Below are positions 14,791 to 24,576 of a stretch of 50,739 nucleotides of DNA, one piece after another. Position 1 is the first letter of the stretch. Every line of letters begins with the position of its first letter. Made by a program: the position numbers and the translations under genes. Origin of the DNA: Actinomycetes bacterium (GTDB lineage: Bacteria > Actinomycetota > Actinomycetes > Propionibacteriales > Propionibacteriaceae). Under the pieces are notes generated by a model, which was given only the letters and a program-made list of their open reading frames with translations, was not told the origin of the DNA and ran no database searches. Location of the stretch: the NCBI GenBank assembly GCA_023442485.1, contig JAEZZG010000033.1:1-50739 (forward strand), in the 5' to 3' direction.

Positions 14791-17700
14791 TAGGAATCCT
14801 TCCGTGCGTCCTCAATGAAACCTTCGGCACCTCGATGAGCTAACTCCTCGTACTCTCGCCAGCGAATATCGACCAGCGACTGGGCGATATTGACCAGACG
14901 CTCAGCCTCCTCGGGAGCGGAACGCTTCAACATGCGGTAGCGCAGCTCGTGAGAGTGATAGTCGTCGAGAGTAATCCTGGGGCGAGGCGAATCCAGCAGG
15001 AATGGGTTCTTCCCTTGATCGCGCAACACCGGGTTGTACCGCATCAATGGCCAATGCCCGGAGTTGACTGCCCGATACTGCTGTTCGAGACCCAGCCGAA
15101 TATCACTCAATCCGTGGGCGATGCAGTGGCTGTAGGCGAGGATCAAAGAGGGGCCGTCATAGGCTTCAGCCTCGCGGAAAGCACGCAGGGTTTGTTGCGG
15201 GTCCGCACCCATCGCCACCCGGGCAACATAGACCGAGCCGTAGGCGATCGCCTGCATCGCCATATCCTTCTTGTTGGTGGTCTTCCCTGCCGTCGCGAAC
15301 TTCGCCACCGCACCCAATGGGGTCGACTTCGACGCCTGGCCGCCCGTGTTGGAGTAGACCTCAGTGTCGAGGACAAGGATGTTGATATTGCGTCCAGACG
15401 CCAAGACGTGGTCCACGCCGGAGGAGCCGATGTCGTAGGCCCATCCGTCGCCGCCGACGATCCAGACGGAGCGGCGCAACAGATGGTCAGCAGTCGAGCG
15501 CAGACTCTCCACCAGGAACCGCGTGGAATCAGATAGATCAGGCCTTGCCTCGATGGTGTCGAGAATCTCCATCAGACGATGGACGCGCTCGGCCTGCTCA
15601 GCCAGATCGGATTCATATTTCTGTGGGGCATGTAATAAGTCGTCAACCAGCTCGTCGTCTTGAATCTGTGAACGCAACGCCAGCAGATCCGACTTCGCCC
15701 GCTCAGTGTGCACATCTGCCGCCAGGCGCAGACCCAAACCAAACTCGGCGTTGTCCTCGAACAAGGAGTTCGACCAAGCCGGACCGCGCCCGTTGCCATT
15801 CTTCGCCCACGGAGTCGTCGGCAAGTTACCGCCGTAAATCGACGAACACCCGGTGGCGTTGGCAACCGTGGTCCGGTCACCGAAGAGCTGAGTCAACAAC
15901 TTCAGGTAAGGGGTCTCGCCACAGCCAGAACAAGCCCCGGAAAACTCGAAGAGGGGCTCGAGGAACTGGGTGCCGCGCACCGATCCGAAGTCGACCCGGG
16001 AACGGTCATTGACCGGGATCGTCTCGAAGAAATCAACGTTGGAACGGACCTCGTCGCGGTCAAGAACCGGGGCCAAGTTGATCGCCTTGCGCATCGGCTG
16101 GTCGATCGGTCGCACCGGGCAGGCCTCGACACACAACCCGCAGCCGGTGCAGTCTTCACCGTACACCTGGAGGGTGTAGTAGGTCTGCGGGACACCGGCG
16201 GCGTTGAGCTGGGCGTATTGGAAGGAGTCCGGAGCCTCATCCGCGGTCGACGGCGGGTAATACTTTGATCTGATCACCGCGTGAGGGCAGACGAAAGAAC
16301 AGTTACCGCACTGGATACAGGTGTCTGGGTCCCAAACGGCGATGATGTCCGAGATGTTGCGCTTCTCGTATTGGGTCGTCCCGGACGGGAAAGAGCCGTC
16401 CACCGGAAGCATCGACACCGGCAAATCGTTGCCCTTGTCTTGGAGCATCGCCGCCGTCACCGTCTTGACGAACTCCGGGGCCGAATCAGGCACCGGCTTG
16501 AGTAGGTCGTGGTCGGCTGATGCCGTAGCCGGAACCTCGACCTTGTGCAGGTGGGAGACGGCCATGTCGACGGCAGTGTGGTTGCGTTCCACGATCTCCA
16601 TCGACTTGCGGGAGTAGGTCTTGGTGATCGACTCCTTGATCTTGGCGATCGCGTGGTCGGCCTCCAACACCCCAGAAATATAGAAGTAGCAGGTCTGCAG
16701 CACCGTGTTGGTGCGGTTCTTCAACCCGGCTTCGCGGGCGACCTCGTTAGCGTTGATGGCGTAGACGTCAATGCCCAAGTCGATGATCTTTTCCTGCATG
16801 GACTTCGGCAGCTCGTCCCAGACCCGATCCGTCGGATAGGGAGAGTTGATCAACAAGGTGGTGCCACGGCGGGCGAACTCGAGGACGTCAATCCGCTCCA
16901 GGATGGACCAGTGGTGCACCCCGATGAACCCCGCCTGATTGATCAGGTAGGGGGCCCGGATCGGGTCGGGGCCAAACCGCAGGTGAGAGGTGGTGCGAGA
17001 ACCAGACTTCTTCGAGTCATAGACGAAATAGCCCTGGGCGTAGGTCCCCGGCTCTGAGCCGAGAATCTTGATCGAGTTCTTATTTGCCCCGACGGTTCCG
17101 TCCGAGCCCATACCGTAGAACACGGCCCGCTTCGTCAGTGGATCTTCCAAGTCGATGGTCGGGTCATAGGGCAACGACAGGTGGGTGACGTCGTCGTTGA
17201 TACCGACGGTGAACCTAGGCCTGGGGTTGTCGAGCCCGAGTTCGTCATAGATTCCAGCCACCATACCCGGCGTGAATTCCTTGCTTGACAAGCCATAACG
17301 CCCACCAATGACGGTCGGTAGTGACGCCAGTTTGCCGCGCGAAACTGCCTCGCCGATACAGGAAAGCACATCCAGGAAAAGGGGTTCGCCCTCGCAGCCA
17401 GGCTCCTTGGTGCGGTCCAAGACGGCGATCTTGCGCACAGTACTTGGTAGGGCCGCTAGGAATTGTTGCGTCGGGAAAGGCCGGTACAGGCGGATTTGGA
17501 TCACGCCGACCTTCGCCTGGAACTTATCGATCAGGCGTTGGGCAGTGTCGGCGGCCGTCTCCGCGCCGGACCCCATCACCACGATCACCTTCTCGGCGTC
17601 GGCAGCGCCGAAATAATCGACGAGGTGGTACTGGCGTTTAGTCATTGCCGCGAATTCATCCATCGCTTCCTGGACGATGCCCGGAGTGGCGTTGTAGTAG

Positions 17701-18392
17701 GGGTTGACGGTTTCGCGGGACTGGAAATAGGTGTCCGGGTTCTGCGCGGTACCACGAATGATCGGGCGGGCAGGGGAGAGCGCACGCTCGCGGTGGGCGA
17801 GGATCAGGTCATGGGTGACCATCTGGCGCAGTTGCTCATCGGAGAGCATTTCGCAGGTATTGAGCTCATGCGAGGTGCGGAAACCGTCAAAGAAGTGGAC
17901 GAAGGGGACCCGAGACTTCAATGTCGCCACCTGGGAGATCAGGGCGAAGTCGTGGGCTTCCTGGACGGAGGCAGAGGCCAACATGGCGAAGCCGGTTTGG
18001 CGGACAGCCATGACGTCTTGGTGATCACCGAAGATTGACAGACCCTGGGCGGCTAGAGACCGAGCCGCGACGTGGAAGACGGTAGAGGTCAGCTCACCAG
18101 CGATCTTGTACATGTTGGGGATCATCAACAACAGGCCTTGGGAGGCGGTGAAGGTTGCCGCCAGCGCGCCACCCTGGAGTGCCCCGTGCATGGTGCCTGC
18201 AGCCCCACCTTCGGACTGCATCTCGACGACGGAGGGAACCTGGCCCCACACATTTGGCCGGTTGATCGCCGACCACTCATCACACAGTTCCGCCATCGGC
18301 GAGGACGGGGTGATCGGATAGATAGAGCACAGCTCATTGAGACGGTAGGCGACATCGGCTGCGGCGGTATTGCCATCACAAATCGTTCGCAT
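14790..18392 (-). CDS. nifJ: Pyruvate:ferredoxin (flavodoxin) oxidoreductase
   Basis: A 1200-residue single-chain PFOR, full length. Domain order: pyrimidine-binding domain with YPITPSSPMAE and GGAAGTMHGAL; domain II with SGAETAADTAQRLI; the gamma-type domain beginning RAVFYGMGSDGTVGANKNSI; the inserted two-[4Fe-4S] ferredoxin domain with CIQCGNCSFVCP and CTGCGLCVEACP; and the thiamine diphosphate domain with GACSGCGETPYLK, NATGCSSIYGG, GDGWAYDIG and DTEVYSNTGGQASKSTP. Cysteines in CSGCGE, TGCSS and SHCIAHG supply the proximal cluster. The enzyme splits pyruvate and CoA to acetyl-CoA, CO2 and reduced ferredoxin in anaerobes. It is the middle gene of a minus-strand trio, nine bases after the GltD-like gene. 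Confidence 0.97.
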   Translation of the reverse strand: MRTICDGNTAAADVAYRLNELCSIYPITPSSPMAELCDEWSAINRPNVWGQVPSVVEMQSEGGAAGTMHGALQGGALAATFTASQGLLLMIPNMYKIAGELTSTVFHVAARSLAAQGLSIFGDHQDVMAVRQTGFAMLASASVQEAHDFALISQVATLKSRVPFVHFFDGFRTSHELNTCEMLSDEQLRQMVTHDLILAHRERALSPARPIIRGTAQNPDTYFQSRETVNPYYNATPGIVQEAMDEFAAMTKRQYHLVDYFGAADAEKVIVVMGSGAETAADTAQRLIDKFQAKVGVIQIRLYRPFPTQQFLAALPSTVRKIAVLDRTKEPGCEGEPLFLDVLSCIGEAVSRGKLASLPTVIGGRYGLSSKEFTPGMVAGIYDELGLDNPRPRFTVGINDDVTHLSLPYDPTIDLEDPLTKRAVFYGMGSDGTVGANKNSIKILGSEPGTYAQGYFVYDSKKSGSRTTSHLRFGPDPIRAPYLINQAGFIGVHHWSILERIDVLEFARRGTTLLINSPYPTDRVWDELPKSMQEKIIDLGIDVYAINANEVAREAGLKNRTNTVLQTCYFYISGVLEADHAIAKIKESITKTYSRKSMEIVERNHTAVDMAVSHLHKVEVPATASADHDLLKPVPDSAPEFVKTVTAAMLQDKGNDLPVSMLPVDGSFPSGTTQYEKRNISDIIAVWDPDTCIQCGNCSFVCPHAVIRSKYYPPSTADEAPDSFQYAQLNAAGVPQTYYTLQVYGEDCTGCGLCVEACPVRPIDQPMRKAINLAPVLDRDEVRSNVDFFETIPVNDRSRVDFGSVRGTQFLEPLFEFSGACSGCGETPYLKLLTQLFGDRTTVANATGCSSIYGGNLPTTPWAKNGNGRGPAWSNSLFEDNAEFGLGLRLAADVHTERAKSDLLALRSQIQDDELVDDLLHAPQKYESDLAEQAERVHRLMEILDTIEARPDLSDSTRFLVESLRSTADHLLRRSVWIVGGDGWAYDIGSSGVDHVLASGRNINILVLDTEVYSNTGGQASKSTPLGAVAKFATAGKTTNKKDMAMQAIAYGSVYVARVAMGADPQQTLRAFREAEAYDGPSLILAYSHCIAHGLSDIRLGLEQQYRAVNSGHWPLMRYNPVLRDQGKNPFLLDSPRPRITLDDYHSHELRYRMLKRSAPEEAERLVNIAQSLVDIRWREYEELAHRGAEGFIEDARKDS

Positions 18393-18401
18393 GGCTCGTC
18401 C

Positions 18402-20033
18402 TTAGTTCTCGGGGATCATCTCAATGGCATGGACGGGGCACTGCTCGTAGCACGTCGCACACCCCGTACATTTCTCGTAGTCAAAGCGGTATCGGTGGCC
18501 CTTGCCGAGTTTGATCACGGCACCTTCCGGGCAGGACCCCATGCATCCGTCACACTCGAAACAGTTACCGCAAGACAGGCATCGTCCAGCCTCATAGTGG
18601 GCCTGCTCGGGGCTTAGTCCCCCGACGACCTCGTCGAAGTCCATGACGCGCAGCTCAGGGTCCAGCTCCGGCTGGATCAGGCGCTTGTGGTCGCCGAAAT
18701 ACCACAGATGGAGATCGTCAAACTCGACGATGGGGTGGCGGACCTTCTTTGCAGGTTCCACCCGGTTCAGCCAGGCGTCGATCTGGCGGGCGGCTCGTTT
18801 CCCGTGGCCGATGCCTACGGTAACAGTTCGTTCGGACGGCACAGCGTCGCCACCAGCGAAGATGCCGGGGACGTCGGTCATCAGCGTCACCGGGTCCACC
18901 TGGACGACGTCGTTCTTGAACCTCAGCCCGGGAATCTTATGCAAGAAGTTGGTTTCGGCCTCTTGGCCCACAGCCATGATCACGGTGTCGGCTTGCAGGG
19001 TCTCGTAGCGTCCGGTGCCTTGAGGGCGGCCATTCTCGTCAAGTTCCATGATCTCGACGGTGAGGTCCTCTTCCTTCATGTCCTTGATCGTCCGCAACCA
19101 ATGCACCTGAACACCCTCAGACATGGCCTCGTGCAGTTCGGCCTCTTGGGCGGGCATCTGTTCCTGGGTGCGGCGGTAGATGATCACGGAGTCTTTCGCG
19201 CCGAGACGACGGGCGACGCGGGCGGCGTCCATAGCGGTATTGCCGCCACCATAGATCGCGACGCGTTCACCCAGGTTCGGGCGCTCACCCTCAGCGACTC
19301 CACGCAAGAAGGTGACGGCGTCAAGCATTCTTGAAGCATCCACGGCAGGTATATCGACCCGCTTGGCCAGATGGGCGCCGACAGCGACGAAGACCGCATC
19401 AAAGTGTCCCGAGCGCTGCTCTTCGAGAAGGTCTTGCACCCAATGCTTGGATTTGATCACGACGCCCAGATCGGTGACGCGTTTGAGTTCGGCGTCAACA
19501 ATCCAGCGCGGGAGACGGTATTCGGGGATGCCGTAGCGCATCATGCCGCCGGGGGCGTCGGCAGAATCGTGGATTTCGACTTCGTGCCCAAGCCGAGCCA
19601 AGTGATAGGCGGCGGAGAGCCCAGCGGGGCCGCCACCGATGATGAGCACTCGGTAGCCGGTGTTATTGCGCGGACGTGGGAAGGTCCAGCCCTTTTCGAG
19701 GGCGAGGTCACCGAGGTGTCGTTCAACGGAGTGGATCGAGACGGCGTTATCGAGGTCTGCGCGGTTACACACCGACTCGCAGGGGTGGTAGCAGACCCGA
19801 CCATGAATCGCCGGGAAGGGATTGTCTCGGACGAGTTGGCGCCAAGCGGCTTCTTCTTCACCCTGTTTGACGAGTTTCAGCCATTCCTGGATATTCTCAC
19901 CGGCAGGGCAAGCGTTATTACATGGAGGCAAGAGGTCAACGTATATCGGCATACGCGACCGGACTGAGCCCACTCGCCCAGACCCAACATTGAGATTCGG
20001 CAGTGGAGTAATATCGCGGCGATCAGCACTCAT
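18402..20033 (-). CDS. GltD-like NAD(P)H oxidoreductase with C-terminal ferredoxin domain
   Basis: A 543-residue iron-sulfur flavoprotein. The N-terminal cluster domain has PCNNACPAGENIQEW and CYHPCESVCNRADLD. Two dinucleotide-binding loops follow: VLIIGGGPAGLSAAYHLARLG for FAD and VAIYGGGNTAMDAARVARRLGA for NAD(P)H, with the family GGDAVPSERTVTVGIGHG near the end of the FAD domain. The C-terminus carries a ferredoxin module with CLSCGNCFECDGCMGSCP and CTGCATCYEQCP. The glutamate-synthase large subunit is absent. Together with the next gene, nifJ, this suggests it passes electrons between ferredoxin or PFOR and NAD(P)(H). It is the first gene of the trio, so the operon promoter lies upstream of 20033. 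Confidence 0.88.
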   Translation of the reverse strand: MSADRRDITPLPNLNVGSGRVGSVRSRMPIYVDLLPPCNNACPAGENIQEWLKLVKQGEEEAAWRQLVRDNPFPAIHGRVCYHPCESVCNRADLDNAVSIHSVERHLGDLALEKGWTFPRPRNNTGYRVLIIGGGPAGLSAAYHLARLGHEVEIHDSADAPGGMMRYGIPEYRLPRWIVDAELKRVTDLGVVIKSKHWVQDLLEEQRSGHFDAVFVAVGAHLAKRVDIPAVDASRMLDAVTFLRGVAEGERPNLGERVAIYGGGNTAMDAARVARRLGAKDSVIIYRRTQEQMPAQEAELHEAMSEGVQVHWLRTIKDMKEEDLTVEIMELDENGRPQGTGRYETLQADTVIMAVGQEAETNFLHKIPGLRFKNDVVQVDPVTLMTDVPGIFAGGDAVPSERTVTVGIGHGKRAARQIDAWLNRVEPAKKVRHPIVEFDDLHLWYFGDHKRLIQPELDPELRVMDFDEVVGGLSPEQAHYEAGRCLSCGNCFECDGCMGSCPEGAVIKLGKGHRYRFDYEKCTGCATCYEQCPVHAIEMIPEN

Positions 20034-20391
20034 CTCGACATCTCCCGGTTTTATTGTTCGGACACAGACGCTAGACCGTCACCTCGTAACCTGAAACCCA
20101 TCGCCCCGCAACGTTTTTGCAACCCGTTGGCGCCGGCAACATTGGCGCAAGGTCAGTGGGGGTTGACGCCTGTTTTATCTGATGGTACGCAAATGGATAT
20201 TGAAAGTCGAACAAAATAAAGCGATGTAATTGTTGCAGAAATATGGGATCAATCTCAGATATTTCTCTGGGGTTCGCAACCGTGGGAGCCTGTGTATTGA
20301 ATCGAGTAAGCAGGGTGCCGTTAACGCCGCGCCTGCGGCAAGTGAGAAGCTTCGGTCAGATTTGAGGCTCCGTGCCCCGTGCGAAGGAGGT
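20034..20391. other. Intergenic region before the redox operon
   Basis: 358 bases between the GltD-like gene (its promoter region, minus strand) and the end of the sugar permease gene. The stretch around 20170-20260 is AT-rich. Imperfect GTTG/CAAC repeats occur around 20125-20150. The open frames here start without ribosome sites and show no domain, so I see no gene. No convincing terminator hairpin follows the permease gene either. Confidence 0.5.
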
Positions 20392-21228
20392 TTACCTGTC
20401 GTAGCCGACTGCCAGTGAGCCCACAATGGAGCGTTGGAAAAGTGTCGCTAAAACTAGCGGTGGAATCATCGATATCAGCGTTGCTGCGGCCAAGACGTGC
20501 CAATCGAAATTCTGGGCAGACTGGAAAGATGATAAGGATGGAGTGATGGTCAGTTTGTTGGTGAGGACTAGCGCATAGAAGAATTCGCTCCAGGCCTCCA
20601 TGAAAACGAGGATGGCGGTAGCTCCGAGTCCGGGAGCAGCCAAGGGCAGAGTGACCCTTGTGAAGGTGGCCCAGCGTGATGCTCCGTCGATCGCAGCGGC
20701 ATGTTCAATCTCCACGGGGAGCTGGTCGTAGTAGTTCTTCAGAACCATCAAGGCTAATGGGATCGTGAAAGAGAGGTAGGTGATGATCAGCGCTGTTGGA
20801 GTATTGATCAGACCAACCTGCTTGAACAAGGCGAAGAAGGGGGTTACCACTGCCAAGGCAGGGACGACGCGGAACACGAGGGTCGCCCCGTAAAATGCCT
20901 TCGTGGTCTTGGTGACATGACGTGACAGTCCGTAGCCAGTCATCGCTCCAAGAATGATGTTGATTGCGACCACAGCGAGTGAAACAAATGTCGAGTTACC
21001 TAAGGCAGGGATTAAGAGTTTTCCGAAACCATTGGTCGAGGTTCGATCGAAAACTTTTGCGTAGTGAGCAAGAATTGATCCTTGTGAAGAAGTGTTGAAA
21101 CTCGCAACCACCGCGTTGAGGAGTGGGAGCGTAATCCAAAGTGCGATGCTAAGCGCACCCAGATACAGCATGAATCTCGCCAGGAATCTTCTTTGACCCC
21201 GAGAGTCGGAGACCAGTACCTTGCTCAC
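20392..21228 (-). CDS. Sugar ABC transporter permease, MalG type
   Basis: A 278-residue inner-membrane protein with about six hydrophobic segments. The cytoplasmic EAA loop that contacts the ATPase reads EHAAAIDGASRWATFTRVTLPLAAPGLG (in pieces EHAAAIDGA and LPLAAPGLG), typical of the second permease of CUT1 carbohydrate importers, and the C-terminus ends near FQRSIVGSLAVGYDR, close to the common GLTxGAVKG ending but altered. Its start overlaps the end of the other permease gene by four bases. The operon has no ATPase gene, so a shared MsiK/UgpC-type ATPase encoded elsewhere would be needed. Substrate unknown; a sugar or sugar-related compound is likely from the family. Confidence 0.9.
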   Translation of the reverse strand: MSKVLVSDSRGQRRFLARFMLYLGALSIALWITLPLLNAVVASFNTSSQGSILAHYAKVFDRTSTNGFGKLLIPALGNSTFVSLAVVAINIILGAMTGYGLSRHVTKTTKAFYGATLVFRVVPALAVVTPFFALFKQVGLINTPTALIITYLSFTIPLALMVLKNYYDQLPVEIEHAAAIDGASRWATFTRVTLPLAAPGLGATAILVFMEAWSEFFYALVLTNKLTITPSLSSFQSAQNFDWHVLAAATLISMIPPLVLATLFQRSIVGSLAVGYDR

Positions 21229-22136
21229 GATTGTTCCTTTGTTGATGAGAGCTTGACTACTGCGAAACCAATAGCTAGGGCAACAACTGCGAGGATCATA
21301 CTTAGTGCGGTGCCTGTTCCCATTTTGGTATGAGCATAAAGGGTCTCATAAATCATAATTGGAAGAATTTTTGTTGCCCCTGCGGGACCGCCGCCCGTCA
21401 TTGCATAGACAACGTCGAACTGTAGGAAACCAAAGATGACGTTGAGGATGACGATGGTAGCTGTCACTGGCCGGATCACCGGCATGATCAGGCGCCAGAA
21501 TCTTTGCCTTGAAGTAGCTCCATCTACCTGGCCCGCCTCCACGATCGTTGGATCAACCGATTTGAACGCAGCTAGGAAAAGTATCGCAGAGAAGCAAGAT
21601 TGCCTCCACGCGGCGGCAACCACAATGAATAGGAATGCGGTCAAGGGCTTAGCAAGCAAGGACTCACTGGCTTCAAGGATGTTTAGGGAGACTAGGAATC
21701 TGGCCAAAGATATCCCGGAGGTGTCGACGACGAATCGGTTCCATAGAATACCCACGACGAGCCAAGGCGTCGCCCATGGAATAATCAAAAGTACCTGGAG
21801 TAATCGTTGGCCGACTGGAATCTTCTCGATGATTACTGCCATGGCTAGACCGAGAAAGGTGGAGAACACAACGAAGACCACCGTGAAGATGACGCTCTTC
21901 GACAGTGAGAGCCAGAAAGCCGGGTCATGGGCCAGGTAGATGTAGTTCTGTAACCCGATGAAGGGCCCGAACCCAGACCCTAGCTTGTCTTTTGTCAGGC
22001 TGAAGTAGAGCGATAGAATGATCGGAACGGCTAGGAGAAGCGTGAGCAGGATCGCAGTTGGTGCGATCATCGCCCGAGCAAATCTCGCCGTTCCGACGTT
22101 TGAACCGTGCTTCATCTCTGGACGCTCAGCTTGCAT
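21225..22136 (-). CDS. Sugar ABC transporter permease, MalF type
   Basis: A 303-residue inner-membrane protein with an N-terminal segment MIAPTAILLTLLLAVPIILS and about six membrane spans. The EAA loop reads VEAGQVDGATSRQRFWRLIM followed by PVIRPV, as in the first permease of carbohydrate importers. FDVVYAMTGGGPAGATKILP is the family's conserved periplasmic stretch. It overlaps the binding-protein gene at its start by 11 bases and the second permease at its end by four, so the three form one coupled operon. Confidence 0.9.
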   Translation of the reverse strand: MQAERPEMKHGSNVGTARFARAMIAPTAILLTLLLAVPIILSLYFSLTKDKLGSGFGPFIGLQNYIYLAHDPAFWLSLSKSVIFTVVFVVFSTFLGLAMAVIIEKIPVGQRLLQVLLIIPWATPWLVVGILWNRFVVDTSGISLARFLVSLNILEASESLLAKPLTAFLFIVVAAAWRQSCFSAILFLAAFKSVDPTIVEAGQVDGATSRQRFWRLIMPVIRPVTATIVILNVIFGFLQFDVVYAMTGGGPAGATKILPIMIYETLYAHTKMGTGTALSMILAVVALAIGFAVVKLSSTKEQS

Positions 22137-23451
22137 TCTTCTTTGCTTCGGCGGCCACCTTGGCTAGAGAATCAAGGGTTTGCTTGGGATCCTTTTTGTT
22201 AATCAACATGTCCTCGATGTGCTCCCCAATTGCGGTAGCAAAAGTTGGGTACCAAATCTCGAAGCGAGTTGGGACTACTTCAGAGCGCAGCTCGAATGTC
22301 TCGCGAAGCTCGTCCACATCATAGGTCTTGGACATGGCTTTGCGAATTTGGTCATTCTTGAAGAACCCCGCGTAGGGTGCTAGCAGTCCTGCGGCCTCTG
22401 CCCATTTCTGGAATGCGGGATAGTTACCTGATTCATCACCTGAGCCATAATATCTCATGAACTCCCATGCTTTTGTGCGCCGTTTGTCGTCTTTAATGAC
22501 GCCCATCTGTAGGACCTCCCCTGCCTGAAGGGTCTTATGCGAGGCGAATCCAGATGACATGGAGCCAATATCGTCGCCCGAGTACTTTCCATTCAGTCCG
22601 CGAACTTGAGCTAGGAAGTAGTGGTGGGCTGAGAAGAAAGCTGTGGTCCCGTCAGCCAGATTACTGGTCAACTTTCCTGGGTCATCAGTCAGAGTTGATG
22701 CCGGTGCAAGCCCAGAATTGAACATCTCCTGCCACCATTGCAGGACGTGAACTGCATTCGGGTCATCGGCGAACACGGGGTCATGGTTCTCGCTGAACAC
22801 CGTCACATCTGCGTTCAACATGTAGTTGATGAACCACTCGGCGATACCATCTTTAGCCCAGAAACCCTGATAGGGGGTTGCGCAGATGTTGTCTTTCTTA
22901 AGTTTCTCGCAGGCACTGTACAGTTGATCAAAGTTGCCTGGTAGTGCAGTGATCCCAGCGGCTTCCAAGTACTTCTTGTTGTAGATGGTGTAATGCAGGG
23001 CTGAGTAGTAGGGCAACGCGATGACAGCGCCGTCGCTGGATTGGTACATCGGTTTGGCTGAAGGGAACAGATCGGCGGTGATCTTGTCAATTCCTTCCAG
23101 GTCATCAAGCCTTGACGCCCATTCGGCTGCGTAGTACTTCTTTGCATTGGATGAGTGGTTGTAGAAGACATCGACACTTTGGCCTGCTTGCATCCGGGTT
23201 TGAAGGGCCGATGCGTAGCCGCTCAAAGCATTGATAGAAACATTTATTTCGTTTCCTGTCTTGGTCTTCCATTCTTTAACCAGGGCCTCGACGGTGTCTG
23301 GCTGGAAATCCCAGGCTAGGAACTCGAGGGGTTCGTCTGCGCCTGGAGTGGACGATTGAGAAGAACAGCTAGTCAGACCTGGCAGGAGCGCTGCTCCGCC
23401 AAGGAACAGACCTGCACCTAAAAGGCTTCGTCGACTTAGGTGAGTATTCAT
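22126..23451 (-). CDS. Extracellular sugar-binding lipoprotein of an ABC importer
   Basis: A 441-residue family 1 solute-binding protein. ATG at 23451 follows GGAG and gives MNTHLSRRSLLGAGLFLGG, a twin-arginine-like signal, with a lipobox LTSC; an upstream in-frame start at 23505 would bury the signal. The mature protein has the expected two-lobe pattern: PLEFLAWDFQPDTVEALVKEW, VDVFYNHSSNAKKYYAAEWA, IALPYYSALHYTIYNKKYLE, GTTAFFSAHHYFLAQ and the C-terminal AWEFMRYYGSGDESGNYPAFQKW. It captures the substrate outside the membrane and delivers it to the two permeases. It is the first gene of the operon and faces the esterase/PucR pair across a short divergent promoter region. Confidence 0.92.
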   Translation of the reverse strand: MNTHLSRRSLLGAGLFLGGAALLPGLTSCSSQSSTPGADEPLEFLAWDFQPDTVEALVKEWKTKTGNEINVSINALSGYASALQTRMQAGQSVDVFYNHSSNAKKYYAAEWASRLDDLEGIDKITADLFPSAKPMYQSSDGAVIALPYYSALHYTIYNKKYLEAAGITALPGNFDQLYSACEKLKKDNICATPYQGFWAKDGIAEWFINYMLNADVTVFSENHDPVFADDPNAVHVLQWWQEMFNSGLAPASTLTDDPGKLTSNLADGTTAFFSAHHYFLAQVRGLNGKYSGDDIGSMSSGFASHKTLQAGEVLQMGVIKDDKRRTKAWEFMRYYGSGDESGNYPAFQKWAEAAGLLAPYAGFFKNDQIRKAMSKTYDVDELRETFELRSEVVPTRFEIWYPTFATAIGEHIEDMLINKKDPKQTLDSLAKVAAEAKKNAS

Positions 23452-23613
23452 GTTGCTCCAATCTGGGGTAGTGATACCCAGGGTAGAAATCTGCTGTTCA
23501 GACAAGCAACCGACACATGTCGCTTATCTTGCACGAGTAGTGTCCATTTGGCGGTTTAGGTCACAGTTGGTCTTCCCTAGACTGGGTTTGTGGGACCAAT
23601 AGGAGGGACTCCT
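23452..23613. promoter_or_regulatory. Divergent promoter region, ABC importer and esterase
   Basis: 162 bases that must drive both directions. It contains the inverted repeat CGACA-CA-TGTCG (23511-23522), a candidate operator. AGGAGG at 23601-23606 lies seven bases before GTG 23614 and decides the esterase start over the GTG at 23590. I cannot assign -35/-10 elements with confidence. Confidence 0.45.
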
Positions 23614-24576
23614 GTGTGCATTGATTCGGAATTAGCTGCGGTACTGCCCTTCATTCCTCCGCAGGACTTCTCCGACCTGGACGAGTGTCGTCGGCTCTCC
23701 GATCAGGTCAACGAGCCTTATGATCAAAGTACGCATCCTGAAGTGGAGTTTTCAAATCAGTATCTAACCCGCCCAGATGGGACTCAGTTCCTAGTCAGAG
23801 TGGCTTTCAACCCAGACAGTGTCCAATCTGCCGCAGTTGTTCTCCACTTCCACGGTGGCGGATTTTGTATTGGCCACCCGACCTTCGACGACGCTGAGAA
23901 CGCTCAGATTGTGGCAGAGACAGGAGCTATAGTCGTCTCTCCTGATTACCGGCTTGCTCCAGAATTTCCTTACCCAGCAGGATTCAACGACTGTGTCCAG
24001 ACCTATGAATGGATCACCTCGCCTCAATTCCGTTGGAAACCAGCTTCGCTTCGCTTGGGGCTTTTGGGCCACAGTGCCGGAGCGGGGATAGCGGCGGCTG
24101 TTGCACTATGGGCCAGAGACCACTGTCTCCAACAACCAACCGCACAGTTCTTGCTCGAGCCCGAGCTGGATGCGCGATTAGAGACGCCTTCGGCTATCAA
24201 CTGTATTGATACACCTATCTGGTACAGGTCTAACGCTGAACTTTCGTGGGAGTACTATCTCGGTGGCAGACCCGCTGATCAGTATGCTTCAGTTGCGCTT
24301 GCTCATGATCTGACAGGATTGCCGAAAACTTATCTGACAGTCAATCAGATTGATCCGTTGAGGGATGAGGGCATGATCTATGCTTCTCGCCTGATGGCTG
24401 CAAATGTCCCAACTGAAATACACTGCTGGCCAGCCGCCTATCATGGGTTCATGGCGATTCGCTCAGCCAAATTGTCCCATCGGGCTATGAATCAGTTGGT
24501 ATCGGTTCTGTCATCGTACCTGGCTCCTAGGCTCCCTTATGGGGCGCACCCCACGAATGAGCTATGCGCGGACTAA
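23614..24576 (+). CDS. Alpha/beta-hydrolase, HSL-type carboxylesterase
   Basis: A 320-residue cytoplasmic hydrolase starting at GTG 23614. The oxyanion HGGGF motif (His80-Gly83), VVSPDYRLAPEFPYPAG, the nucleophile elbow GHSAG (Ser154), the acid in QIDPLRDEG (Asp247) and the His in YHGF (His277) are all present in order, which marks the hormone-sensitive-lipase/acetylesterase group. These enzymes remove acyl groups from small esters. Because it is divergent from a sugar importer, it may deacetylate an imported glycoside or sugar ester, but that is inference. The PucR-like gene overlaps its end by 13 bases if the ATG at 24564 is used, or follows directly with ATG 24579. Confidence 0.9.
   Translation: MCIDSELAAVLPFIPPQDFSDLDECRRLSDQVNEPYDQSTHPEVEFSNQYLTRPDGTQFLVRVAFNPDSVQSAAVVLHFHGGGFCIGHPTFDDAENAQIVAETGAIVVSPDYRLAPEFPYPAGFNDCVQTYEWITSPQFRWKPASLRLGLLGHSAGAGIAAAVALWARDHCLQQPTAQFLLEPELDARLETPSAINCIDTPIWYRSNAELSWEYYLGGRPADQYASVALAHDLTGLPKTYLTVNQIDPLRDEGMIYASRLMAANVPTEIHCWPAAYHGFMAIRSAKLSHRAMNQLVSVLSSYLAPRLPYGAHPTNELCAD

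Noticed and set aside
20175..20426. 83-residue reverse frame before the permease stop
   Set aside because: Overlaps the end of the permease gene out of frame and has no domain or ribosome site.
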